Of a stretch of DNA of 40,156 nucleotides, positions 17,101 through 24,540 are shown piece by piece (the first letter of the stretch is position 1; each line of letters opens with the position of its first letter). Source of the stretch: an uncultured Myxococcales bacterium (GTDB taxonomy: Bacteria; Myxococcota_A; Polyangia; Palsa-1104; JAEUJZ01); the NCBI GenBank assembly GCA_937868485.1, contig CALMML010000072.1:1-40156 (forward strand). The letters are read 5' to 3'. The position numbers and the translations under genes were made by a program. The notes beneath the pieces were generated by a model. The model ran no database searches. It was not told the origin of the DNA and worked only from the letters and a program-made list of their open reading frames with translations.

Positions 17101-18000
17101 ATGAGCGACCCAGGAAAGCCCGTTGTTATCACTTGTGCTCTCACCGGAGTCCTGACCGATCCGACCCAGCATCGCGTGCCGGTGACCGCCGTGCAGATGG
17201 CGCAAGCCGCTGCTGAAGCCCGCGACGCTGGTGCCACGGTGGTTCACTGTCACTACCGACAACAAACCCCAGGAATGGGTCGCTTTCCGACGTGGGAACC
17301 CGATGTCGTCGCGGAAATTGACGCAGCGATTCGCGCGCGCGTTCCCGACATCATCGTCAACATGTCGACGGGAGTCATCGGTCCTGATGTCAGCGCGCCG
17401 CTGGCTTGTCTTGCGCGGATTCGTCCCGAGATGGCCGCGCTCAACGCTGGATCGCTGAACTACTTGCGGGCACGCAGCGACGGACGCTGGGCCTGGCCGC
17501 CGATGCTGTTCGACAATCCCGTCGATAAGATCGAACAGTTTCTGTCTGCGATGAACCAGATCGGCACCGTTCCCGAGTGTGAGTGCTTCGACACGGGCAT
17601 CGTTCGCTCGATCGGCCTGTTTCGGCAGGTGGGTCTTTTGAAAGGTCCGATTCACGTCTCGCTGGTGATGGGTGTTGCGTCGGGCATGCCGTGTAAGCCC
17701 GAGTGGCTGCCGCTCATCGTCGCAGAGCTTCCCGAAGGTGCGCACTTTCAGACGATCGGCATCGGTCAAAAAGAAGTCTGGCCGGTTCATCGTCGCGCCG
17801 CCGAGCTGGGTGGTCACTTGCGCACCGGCATCGAGGACACGTTCTATCTTCCCGACGGAACCAAGACCGATTCCAACGGACGCCTCGTCGATGCGCTGGT
17901 CAAGCTGGCGCGGGAAGTGGGCCGAGAGATCGCGACGGCGGCTCAAGCGCGAGAGATCCTCGGTGTGCTGCCGGTTCCCCACGGACCTTCCAGTTCGTGA
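17101..18000 (+). CDS. BKACE family (DUF849) beta-keto acid cleavage enzyme
   Basis: The 299-residue protein matches 3-keto-5-aminohexanoate cleavage enzyme homologues. PVVITCALTG opens the TIM barrel, VVHCHYR at 47-53 gives the zinc ligands His49 and His51, and GIEDTFYLPDG gives the Glu ligand at 245. NMSTG and SLNYLR follow family spacing. BKACE enzymes condense a beta-keto acid with acetyl-CoA to yield acetoacetate and a CoA ester. The substrate side chain varies widely across the family, so the true substrate is unknown. The stop overlaps the GTG start of the sigma54 activator by four bases, implying translational coupling. Whether the activator controls this enzyme or simply shares its transcript is open. 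Confidence 0.87.
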   Translation: MSDPGKPVVITCALTGVLTDPTQHRVPVTAVQMAQAAAEARDAGATVVHCHYRQQTPGMGRFPTWEPDVVAEIDAAIRARVPDIIVNMSTGVIGPDVSAPLACLARIRPEMAALNAGSLNYLRARSDGRWAWPPMLFDNPVDKIEQFLSAMNQIGTVPECECFDTGIVRSIGLFRQVGLLKGPIHVSLVMGVASGMPCKPEWLPLIVAELPEGAHFQTIGIGQKEVWPVHRRAAELGGHLRTGIEDTFYLPDGTKTDSNGRLVDALVKLAREVGREIATAAQAREILGVLPVPHGPSSS

Positions 18001-19451
18001 GCGACGGGACGACATCGCCTGCGGAGCGCTGTCTCTCTCTGTGCTGTCTTGAAGCTGGGCGTGGCCGTCACCTGGCGGAAGGACTGCGCGAATGCGGCTA
18101 TTCGGTTCGTCTGGCCTCGTCGCTGCCCGCACTGCTCGCAGCAACCGATGCGCAGCCTATTGATCTACTTGTCGTCGAGCTTCCGTCGCTAGATGATGAC
18201 GTTGTTCGATCGCTTCATCGACGCTGTCCGACGCTGATTGTTGCGCTCAGTCCGCTGTCCGTCGGGGATGCTGCGCGGCTCATTGCGTCTGGTGCGTACG
18301 ATGTCTTGCCGTCGCCGCTTCGTCTGTCCGAGCTTCGCTTGTCGCTCGAAAAAGCCGCAGCCCGAGAAGCCAGCCTCGGAGATCGTCGAGCCGCTCGCTT
18401 TGCGCCCACGCAGGTTCGCAGTGCTGAGCCGATCGCTTCCGTCGCTGCACCTGTCCCAGCCGGAGTCATTGCCGAGTCCACAGTGATGCGCGGACTGCTT
18501 GCGCAAGTCGCGCGTGTTGCGGTTCATCCGACGTCGGTGCTGCTGCTCGGTGAGTCGGGAACTGGCAAAGAAGTGCTGGCGCGGACGATTCATCAGCTCT
18601 CGCCGCGTCGAGACGGTCCGTTTGTTGCCATCAACTGTGGTGCGCTGCCTGAAGCGCTGCTTGAGAGCCTGCTGTTTGGTCACGTTCAAGGTGCGTTTAC
18701 CGACGCGGTGCGCGATCAGCAGGGTGTCTTTGCCCGTGCGAGTGGTGGCACACTGTTTCTCGACGAGATCGGTGAGCTGCCGCTGGCGCTTCAGGTCAAG
18801 CTGCTGCGTGCGCTGCAAGAACAGAAGATCCTGCCGCTCGGGGCCAAAGACGAGCTGTCCGTCGATGTTCGCGTGATCGCTGCGACGCTGCGTAACCTCA
18901 GTCGAGAGGTCGATGCCAAGCGCTTTCGTGCCGATCTCTATTATCGTCTGAGCGTCGTCGAGCTGCTTGTTCCTCCGCTGCGAGAGCGCCGCGACGATAT
19001 TTTGCCGCTTGCGGTTCATTTTTTGCGTCGAGCTGCGCAGCGTCTCGCTCGCCCGATCGTTGGAATCACCGAGCCCGCCGCGCGTGCGCTTCTGCGCTTC
19101 GACTTTCCCGGCAACGCGCGCGAGCTGGAAAACCTGATCGAGCGCGCCGTGGTGCTGTGCGATCACACCCAGCTGGATGTGACGGATCTGCCCTATTCGG
19201 TTGTTTCTCCGTCGCTGACACTTGATCATCAGCGCGTGGCTGCGACCGATGAAGCGGCGGACAGTGACGGGGACGTTACAGATCTATCGGTCAAGGCTGC
19301 GACGGCTCGTCTGGAACAGCGGCTGATCGCAAGAGCGCTGCACAAGACGCGCGGCAATCGCACCGCGGCGGCCAAGCTGCTTGGGCTGTCGCATCGGGCG
19401 CTGCTCTACAAGCTGCGCGAGTACGGCTTGGCGAGCGAAAAAGAGCCCTAA
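17997..19451 (+). CDS. Sigma54-dependent activator with degenerate receiver domain
   Basis: The 484-residue protein starts at GTG 17997, overlapping the upstream stop by four bases; the longer open frame is antisense-free but runs inside the BKACE gene. Residues 12-120 fold like a receiver domain but carry Glu61 at the phospho-acceptor position (LLVVELPSLD) and Ser106 where the conserved Lys belongs (YDVLPSPLRL), and lack the N-terminal acidic pair. The AAA+ domain is intact: Walker A GESGTGKE (185-192), GAFTDA sigma54-contact loop (232-237), Walker B FLDE (254-257) and the arginine-finger region RADLYYRLSVVELLVPPLRERRDD-like. A Fis-type helix-turn-helix closes the protein (about 450-480). 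It should activate sigma54 promoters, probably without phosphorylation. Confidence 0.9.
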   Translation: MSDGTTSPAERCLSLCCLEAGRGRHLAEGLRECGYSVRLASSLPALLAATDAQPIDLLVVELPSLDDDVVRSLHRRCPTLIVALSPLSVGDAARLIASGAYDVLPSPLRLSELRLSLEKAAAREASLGDRRAARFAPTQVRSAEPIASVAAPVPAGVIAESTVMRGLLAQVARVAVHPTSVLLLGESGTGKEVLARTIHQLSPRRDGPFVAINCGALPEALLESLLFGHVQGAFTDAVRDQQGVFARASGGTLFLDEIGELPLALQVKLLRALQEQKILPLGAKDELSVDVRVIAATLRNLSREVDAKRFRADLYYRLSVVELLVPPLRERRDDILPLAVHFLRRAAQRLARPIVGITEPAARALLRFDFPGNARELENLIERAVVLCDHTQLDVTDLPYSVVSPSLTLDHQRVAATDEAADSDGDVTDLSVKAATARLEQRLIARALHKTRGNRTAAAKLLGLSHRALLYKLREYGLASEKEP

Positions 19452-19490
19452 CGTTTCAGATTCCTGGGGACTTTGCGGTCGATCTCGCAG

Positions 19491-19505
19491 CGGCTCGGCG
19501 AGCCG
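19491..19505 (+). terminator. Short hairpin after the activator gene
   Basis: CGGCT and AGCCG flank a 5-nt loop 40 bp past the stop. No T-run follows; recorded as weak. Confidence 0.2.
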
Positions 19506-19529
19506 AACCAGACGCAGCGAGGACAGCGA

Positions 19530-19559
19530 TTGACCAAAGGCCCCAAAAATAGGTAAAAA
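19530..19559 (+). promoter_or_regulatory. Possible promoter of the roadblock gene
   Basis: TTGACC (19530-19535) and TAAAAA (19554-19559) are 18 bp apart in a locally AT-rich stretch. The predicted transcript would begin at or next to the ATG at 19567, giving a leaderless or nearly leaderless mRNA; no ribosome site is visible at normal spacing. Confidence 0.38.
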
Positions 19560-19566
19560 TGTATGT

Positions 19567-19923
19567 ATGTTCCGAGATAGCTTGCGCACCCTCGTAGAGA
19601 AGTCTGATGGCGCGGTCGCTGGACTGCTGATGGGCTTTGACGGCATCGCTGTGGAAAGCTATGCCAAAGACGCTCAGAAGCTCGACATCCAGACCGTCGG
19701 CATGGAGTTTTCGTTCATCCTTGCCCAGGTCAAAAAAGCTGCCGACATCATCGACGGTGGTGGTGTCGAAGAAGTCAGCATTCGCACCGAGCGCCTGACC
19801 CTGCTGATTCGCGTCCTGTCGAAGGATTACTTCGTCGCGCTGGCGCTGCTGCCTTCTGGCAACACCGGCAAAGGTCGCTATCTGCTTCGCGTCACGGCTC
19901 CGCAGATTCAAGCCGAGCTGTAA
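19567..19923 (+). CDS. Roadblock/LC7 domain protein
   Basis: The 118-residue protein is a single roadblock/LC7 domain: an N-terminal helix (FRDSLRTLVEKSDGAVAGLLM), the strand GFDGIAVESY, a long helix MEFSFILAQVKKAADII, and the strand pair EEVSIRTERLTLLIRVLSKDYFVALALLP followed by GRYLLRVTAPQIQ. Such small proteins form dimers that act on Ras-like GTPases; MglB of Myxococcus, the GTPase-activating protein of MglA polarity control, is the best-known relative by fold. No GTPase gene is adjacent (EngB belongs to another family), so the partner is unknown. It appears to be its own transcription unit, with a promoter-like sequence before it and a palindrome plus terminator-like hairpin after it. 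Confidence 0.88.
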   Translation: MFRDSLRTLVEKSDGAVAGLLMGFDGIAVESYAKDAQKLDIQTVGMEFSFILAQVKKAADIIDGGGVEEVSIRTERLTLLIRVLSKDYFVALALLPSGNTGKGRYLLRVTAPQIQAEL

Positions 19924-19936
19924 TCGCGTATTTTCG

Positions 19937-19984
19937 ATACCGATAGCGTTCTATGTGCTGAATGTGCATAGGCAATATCGGTAT
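19937..19984. promoter_or_regulatory. Two-tier palindrome, possible operator
   Basis: ATACCGATA (19937-19945) is matched exactly by TATCGGTAT (19976-19984), and inside it CTATG (19951-19955) by CATAG (19967-19971). The outer arms are 40 bp apart centre to centre, about four helical turns. No T-run follows directly. It could be a binding site for a dimeric regulator of the downstream lipoprotein gene or a folded RNA 3' end of the roadblock transcript. Confidence 0.5.
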
Positions 19985-19987
19985 GTG

Positions 19988-20010
19988 GCTTCGGGGAAGC
20001 TCTCTTTTAT
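19988..20010 (+). terminator. Intrinsic terminator candidate
   Basis: GCTTC (19988-19992) pairs with GAAGC (19996-20000) around a GGG loop, followed by TCTCTTTTAT. It would end the roadblock transcript. The same AT-rich end contains TATGAT (20008-20013), a possible -10 for the next gene. Confidence 0.45.
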
Positions 20011-20025
20011 GATATATTTCTCTGT

Positions 20026-20787
20026 ATGAGAAAATATCTAATCGAGAGTCTATCTTCCTTGAAGTCACGCTTCTCCCGCTTGGTCTGCGCTGCGGCGCTG
20101 CTCGGTGCTGCCGCTGGTGGCTGTGGTGCGGTCACGGAGCAAGAGCTGACGCTCGCGGAGCAGACCCTTCACTATGATCTGATGCTGAATCTGAGCATCC
20201 CGCCTGCCTATCAGGGAGTGAAGGTTACTTGTTCCAATGGCTTTATCCAGTGCTCGGCACTGCCTGGCCTATTGGGATTGACCAGCAGCTATCAAGTGAC
20301 CGGACTGTGCGATGAGCCAACCATGCTCTGCGCAGGTGACATCAAGCTGCTTGTGCTGTTTGTGGTCGATTTCTCGCAAGATCCAGCCTTTACCACGGGT
20401 TTTGCGCAGTCCAATGCCGACAATATGCGAGATGTACAGCTTTTCTATACCGCGCAAAACGGCGTTGATATCGACATAACCAAGATTGAAACCTACATCG
20501 GTCCCGACGGCATTCGCAGCACCACCGATCCGCGCGCTGTCTACTTGGGCACCGTCGGACCCCTGCCTCGCAAAGGTCAGATCAGCGACAACGGCAGCCC
20601 GCTTCCGGTGCCCGATGGCTCGCCCGCACACGATGTCTTCGTTGGTGCGATGCGTGATCCGTCCAAGCCGCTCAACGTGCTGATGGCTGTGACGGCACGC
20701 TACATCTCGGGCGATGCAGTTCCGTCGAAAGGCACGATCGATGTGAAGCTCAAGCCCGTGGTGAAGATGCTCAGTCGAGACGAATAG
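20026..20787 (+). CDS. Lipoprotein of unknown function
   Basis: I do not recognise this 253-residue protein. It has a basic N-terminus, a hydrophobic stretch and a probable lipobox AGGC (Cys33), so it is most likely a lipid-anchored envelope protein. The mature part has a few paired Cys (VTCSNGFIQCSA, GLCDEPTMLCAG) that may form disulfides, then mixed beta-type sequence (IKLLVLFVVDFSQD, DIDITKIETYIGPDG, NVLMAVTARYISGD) and a Lys-rich end. No catalytic motif is visible. It is preceded by the AT-rich palindrome region and terminator-like hairpin, and converges on the RlmL-like gene with 54 bp between stops. Its leader would be short if TATGAT at 20008 is the -10 box. Confidence 0.7.
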   Translation: MRKYLIESLSSLKSRFSRLVCAAALLGAAAGGCGAVTEQELTLAEQTLHYDLMLNLSIPPAYQGVKVTCSNGFIQCSALPGLLGLTSSYQVTGLCDEPTMLCAGDIKLLVLFVVDFSQDPAFTTGFAQSNADNMRDVQLFYTAQNGVDIDITKIETYIGPDGIRSTTDPRAVYLGTVGPLPRKGQISDNGSPLPVPDGSPAHDVFVGAMRDPSKPLNVLMAVTARYISGDAVPSKGTIDVKLKPVVKMLSRDE

Positions 20788-20841
20788 CCCGCCCGTCGCT
20801 GTGTCTACCTGTCCGCAAGGCCTGCGCGTAAATCCCTGGGT

Positions 20842-22017
20842 CTACCGATTCGAGGGCAGTTCCGACGCAGCCGCTGTGATTGGCCAGTGCTTGTCTCGCT
20901 GGCTCGACGTGATCGAAAACAGCCCGACACGCAGACCGCCATTGCGCAGCCAGTGCTCGTCGGAAATTGTACCTGCCGCCTGGGCCAGCTGTCGCTGTGT
21001 CGTCAAGATCGCCAGCCCAAAGCCCGGTGATCGTCGCTGAAGCATGCCAAGTGATCGATACAGTCCGACGAGCCGAGGCTCTTTGAGCCTTTTTCCATAC
21101 GGCGGATTGCACAGAATCAAGCCCGACTGCGTCTTCGGGAGCGTCAGCTTTTGAATGTCGATGCAGCGCAGATCGAGCTGCGCAAGCACGCCGGCTCTCT
21201 CGGCATTGCGACGGGCCAGCTCGATCACGTCGGGATCGCGATCGCTGGCGACGATTGGGTTTGGCAGACTGGTCTTTTCCTGCGCGCGTGCTTCGTCGAC
21301 AAGCGCTTGCCACAGCATCGGCTGATGTCCCGGCCAGTCAAAGAAGGCAAACCGACGGGAAAGGCCTGGCGCGCGTCCGAGCAAGATGTGTGCAGCCTCG
21401 ATCGCCAGCGTCGCGGATCCACACATTGGATCGCACAGCGTCTGCGTCGGCTGAAAGCCTGCCAGCATAAGCAGCGCTGGAGCCAGCGTCTCACGCAGCG
21501 GTGCGCCGCCATCTTCTTGACGATATCCTCGTCGGTGAAGTAGCTCTCCCGATGAATCGACAGACAGCGTGAAGCGATCGGACTCGCCGCGAATCAGTAC
21601 ATGCAATAGTGGTGCACCTTCGTCCGCGACCAGCGAAAGACCTGCGTCCGCAAGTGCGCCTTCGACTCGCTCGGCGAGCGCTCCGGTGTGAATCAATCGA
21701 CAGCGATGCGCCGTCGCAGAGACCTTGAGCCGAACCGGACCTTGGACAAACTGAGACCAGCGAAGTGCGGCTGTTTTCCGACGCAGCTCCTCGAAGTGTA
21801 GCGCAGTGACGGTTCCGACCCGAACCAGCACGCGCGTCGCCAGCCGCGTCCACAAATTGACCCGATACAGCGTCGACAGATCGCCGCGCAGCGTCACACC
21901 ACCCGGAACCTGCACCGGATTTGCCGACGGAACCAGCGTCGCCAGCTCATGAAACAGACACGGTTCTAGCGACGGAGCCGCGATCGCAAACAGCTCAAGC
22001 TGCGTCGAAGATGGCAA
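20842..22017 (-). CDS. RlmL-type 23S rRNA (guanine-N2) methyltransferase
   Basis: With TTG 22017 as start (GGAG seven bases upstream) the protein has 391 residues. The beginning then reads PSSTQLELFAIAAPSLEP, matching the family's N-terminus. GTG 22035 is an alternative; the open frame to 22149 is unlikely. A ferredoxin-like plus THUMP region (about 1-165) binds RNA. The Rossmann methyltransferase follows with DPMCGSATLAIEAA at 196-209 (SAM site), ASDRDPD at 257-263 and the catalytic NPPYG at 304-308. The family makes m2G in 23S rRNA (G2445 in E. coli). The second RlmK domain of enterobacterial RlmKL is absent, as in many bacteria. The start lies inside the aminotransferase gene, a 23-bp overlap that suggests coupled translation. 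Confidence 0.85.
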   Translation of the reverse strand: MPSSTQLELFAIAAPSLEPCLFHELATLVPSANPVQVPGGVTLRGDLSTLYRVNLWTRLATRVLVRVGTVTALHFEELRRKTAALRWSQFVQGPVRLKVSATAHRCRLIHTGALAERVEGALADAGLSLVADEGAPLLHVLIRGESDRFTLSVDSSGELLHRRGYRQEDGGAPLRETLAPALLMLAGFQPTQTLCDPMCGSATLAIEAAHILLGRAPGLSRRFAFFDWPGHQPMLWQALVDEARAQEKTSLPNPIVASDRDPDVIELARRNAERAGVLAQLDLRCIDIQKLTLPKTQSGLILCNPPYGKRLKEPRLVGLYRSLGMLQRRSPGFGLAILTTQRQLAQAAGTISDEHWLRNGGLRVGLFSITSSQRDKHWPITAAASELPSNR

Positions 22018-23137
22018 AGAAACGCTCCACTTCACTGGGCTGATTGAACGCGTGCGGAGCGAGTCGAATTCCACCTGCGCGACGGGCAAACGCAACCTTG
22101 TTTGCCGCCAGACGAGCCGCCACCACAGAGACATCACCACGCGGCACAAACGTCACAATTGGCGAGCGCAGCGCACTTTTGACCGGCAGCAGAAGCTGTG
22201 CGCCTCGAGTGGCCAGTCCGGTGATCAGTCGGTCCGAGATCGACAGCGCCGCCTGATGCAGGTTGTCGATTCCACACGACAGCAGCCGATCGATCGACGC
22301 ACCCGCAGCGACGGCAGACAGCAGTGGCGGAGATCCGGGCTCAAAGCGCTTCGCATCCGGCCTTGGGCTCCGTCGTGGATCGACCGCTTCTTCCGGCGTG
22401 CCATAGGTCATCGCTCCGTGCAAAAGCGGCTGAAGCTCCGTCGCACGCCCAGGTGCCAGCGCCAGCACTCCTTGCCCGAGTGGACCACACAGCCACTTGT
22501 GCGAGCCTCCGCAGACGGCATCGACGCCCATCGCCAGCAGATCGAACGGCAGCACACCGAGTCCTTGAATCGCATCGACGACGAGCCACGCTCCAACTCG
22601 TCGACACGCTTGGCTTAGCGCCGCCAGATCCAGCACCGCTCCCGTCTGATACTGCACCCAAGACACCGCCACCACGCGCGTCTGTGGACCGATGGCTGCG
22701 AGCACACTTTCCGTCGGAAGACTGAAGTCCGGCTCGGACTTGACGACGCGAATCAGTGCGCTCGCTCGCTGCGCAGCGACGTGCCATGGATACGCGTTCG
22801 ATGGATATTCCTGATCCGTTGTAACGATCTCGTCGCCGGGCCGAAGGTGTAGCCCCAGCGCCACCTGCGAGATCGCCGCCGCGCAGGTCTGCATCAGCGA
22901 CACATCCTCGGGTCGGGCACCGATCAGACGAGAAAACGAAGCGCGCGCTTGCTCATACTGACGAAACGCGCCATCGAGATCGAACCAGCCACGTCGCAGA
23001 TGCTGGCTCATCTTTTGGATCGCAGCCTCGGCAGACAGACACATCGGAGCGACGCCCGCGTTATTGAACAACACCACGTCGCGGTCGATTGCAAAGTCAG
23101 AACGGAACTGTTCACCGACGGACTGCGCTGTGCTCAT
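21995..23137 (-). CDS. Class V aminotransferase-fold PLP enzyme
   Basis: The 380-residue protein starts at ATG 23137 (MSTAQSVGEQF), 5 bp after the prfB stop. FNNAGVAPM near residue 24, QTCAAAISQVALGL near 83, AVSWVQYQTG at 157-166, Asp188 in VVDAIQGLG (binds the PLP ring nitrogen) and the Schiff-base Lys214 in GGSHKWLCGP identify a fold-type I, class V enzyme. Relatives include cysteine desulfurases, isopenicillin-N-epimerase-like proteins and kynureninase-like enzymes. No mobile-loop catalytic Cys typical of IscS/SufS is evident, so a desulfurase role is unproven. The RSPRPDAKRFEPGSP stretch matches the epimerase/desulfurase-like subgroup. It is sandwiched between prfB and the methyltransferase in one probable operon. 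Confidence 0.85.
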   Translation of the reverse strand: MSTAQSVGEQFRSDFAIDRDVVLFNNAGVAPMCLSAEAAIQKMSQHLRRGWFDLDGAFRQYEQARASFSRLIGARPEDVSLMQTCAAAISQVALGLHLRPGDEIVTTDQEYPSNAYPWHVAAQRASALIRVVKSEPDFSLPTESVLAAIGPQTRVVAVSWVQYQTGAVLDLAALSQACRRVGAWLVVDAIQGLGVLPFDLLAMGVDAVCGGSHKWLCGPLGQGVLALAPGRATELQPLLHGAMTYGTPEEAVDPRRSPRPDAKRFEPGSPPLLSAVAAGASIDRLLSCGIDNLHQAALSISDRLITGLATRGAQLLLPVKSALRSPIVTFVPRGDVSVVAARLAANKVAFARRAGGIRLAPHAFNQPSEVERFFAIFDAA

Positions 23138-23142
23138 GTGGG

Positions 23143-24250
23143 TTATCCTGCGGCCTGAATCAGGTAGGCCTTGATGAACTCGTCTAAGTCTCCGTCGAGC
23201 ACCGCATCCACGTTCCCGAGCTTCAGCTCGCTGCGGTGATCGGTCACCAGTCGATACGGCGCCAGCACGTACGAACGAATCTGGCTGCCCCACTCGATCG
23301 ACTTTTTATGGCTGTTCGCTTCGTCGATCTTGGCTTCTTGCTCGCGTAGCTTTTGGGCATACATCATCGCGCGAAGCATCTTCATCGCCGTCGAGCGGTT
23401 CTTGTGCTGCGATCGCTCGGACTGACACTTGGCGACGAGCCCCGTCGGTTTGTGGATGATCCGCACCGCGCTCTCGGTCTTGTTGACGTGCTGACCACCT
23501 GCGCCGCCCGATCGCATCGTCTGCACTTCCAGGTCTTCGTCTTTGATGTCGATCTCGATCGAGTCGTCGATCTCGGGATAGACAAACACCGCTGCAAACG
23601 CTGTATGTCGTCGCGCATTCGAGTCAAACGGCGAGATCCGCACCAGCCGATGCACGCCGCTTTCCGCCTTCAGATAGCCGAACGAATTGAGCCCACGCAC
23701 CGCGAAGCTCACCGACTTGATGCCCGCTTCTTCGCCTTCTTGCAGATCCAGCTCTTCGATCGCATAGCCTCGTCGCTCGGCCCAGCGGTAATACATCCGA
23801 CGGAGCATATCGGCCCAGTCTTGCGCATCGACGCCACCGGCTCCCGCATTGATCGACACGAGCGCGTCGGTGTGATCTTGTTCACCCGACAGCATTCGTC
23901 GCAGCTCCATCGCTGCCACGCCTTCTTCGATGCGCGTCGCTTGCGTTAGCGCTTCCGTCGCTGAGCCTTCGTCTTGCGCTTCTTCCGCTAGCTCCAGCAG
24001 CACCGACGAGTCTTGTAGTTCACGCTGAAGACGAGTCCACTCCCCGACGACTTGCTTGTGACCAGCCTGCTCTCGCAGAACCGTCTGCGCTTTGTCCTGC
24101 TGATTCCAGAACGCCGGGTCCGACGAGATCTGTTCAATTTCGAGCAGCCGCTCTTCCAGCTTCTCGATGTCAAAGATGCCCTCGAAGAGCAGTCAGCCGC
24201 TCCCCGAGGGACTCTAGAAGTTGATGGGTCTTTTGAGTCTCAATCGCCAT
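23143..24250 (-). CDS. prfB: Peptide chain release factor 2, two frames joined by programmed +1 frameshift
   Basis: RF2 reads UGA and UAA and releases the finished peptide. Frame 0 begins at ATG 24250 and codes 26 residues (MAIETQKTHQ...ALRGHL) up to an in-frame TGA at 24170-24172. Skipping one base at CTT-T continues as DIEKLEERLLEIEQIS in the main frame to 23143, giving 368 residues against 365 in E. coli. The anticodon-like SPF tripeptide is at 206-208 and the catalytic GGQ at 251-253. The position matching E. coli residue 246 is Ser (RSGGAGGQ), not the unusual Thr of strain K-12. No strong ribosome site precedes ATG 24250. The gene leads the prfB/aminotransferase/methyltransferase group. 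Frameshifting makes RF2 level control itself. Confidence 0.95.
24169..24184 (-). promoter_or_regulatory. Programmed +1 frameshift site of prfB
   Basis: On the minus strand the sequence is CGAGGGCATCTTTGAC. It contains a Shine-Dalgarno-like GAGGG, a CAT codon, the slippery CTT, the in-frame stop TGA and then C, the weak-termination context. Spacing from GAGGG to CTT equals that of the classic AGGGGG-TAT-CTT-TGA-C signal of E. coli prfB. Confidence 0.95.
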
Positions 24251-24540
24251 AGGTGGCAAGGAACTAGCACAAAAGAACGCGCCTGCGCGGAGCGAATCGG
24301 ACCGGCGCCACAATCGATCGCGCTGAGCAGCTAAGATCGCAACTCGTACCATGGTCGGACCAAAAAGTGGGCTGATTTTGGGGTGTTATCTACGGCTTTT
24401 GGCTTCGCATCCTTCTCGTCGCCATGGAGCTTGACCCTTGCGCAAACGGCGCAGGTGGTGGTATAGGCGGAGATACATTTTGGTAGGAATCCACGGAAGG
24501 TGGGCCCGCCCGGACCCGCCTTTTTTTTTCGAAAGAAGCC
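24251..24540. promoter_or_regulatory. Divergent promoter region of prfB and the rimP-nusA-infB operon
   Basis: This 290-bp gap has no supported gene. A weak plus-strand promoter candidate is TTGCGC (24438-24443) and TATAGG (24462-24467) with 18-bp spacing. A small hairpin TGCGC-AAACG-GCGCA lies at 24439-24453. The last 45 bp hold the terminator-like hairpin listed separately. I see no tRNA, although in E. coli a tRNA gene precedes rimP. Confidence 0.4.
24497..24529 (+). terminator. Strong hairpin with T9 in the rimP leader, possible attenuator
   Basis: AAGGTGGG (24497-24504) pairs with CCCGCCTT (24515-24522). CC (24506-24507) pairs further with GG (24512-24513), leaving one C-A mismatch and a 4-nt loop. 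Nine consecutive T (24521-24529) follow. It ends only 11 bp before the rimP ATG, so it lies in the operon's leader if the promoter is upstream, and the ribosome site GAAAGAAG follows it directly. Confidence 0.7.

Noticed and set aside
17703-17996. N-terminal extension of the sigma54 activator
   Set aside because: It is a shadow of the BKACE frame; the GTG overlapping the stop is the natural start.
23988-24173. Short minus-strand frame starting near the prfB frameshift
   Set aside because: It is the third frame and is Arg/Ser-rich; the +1-shifted frame continues RF2 without a break.
24251-24540. A tRNA or small RNA gene ahead of rimP, as in E. coli
   Set aside because: No cloverleaf with T-arm and anticodon arm can be drawn; only two small hairpins are visible.
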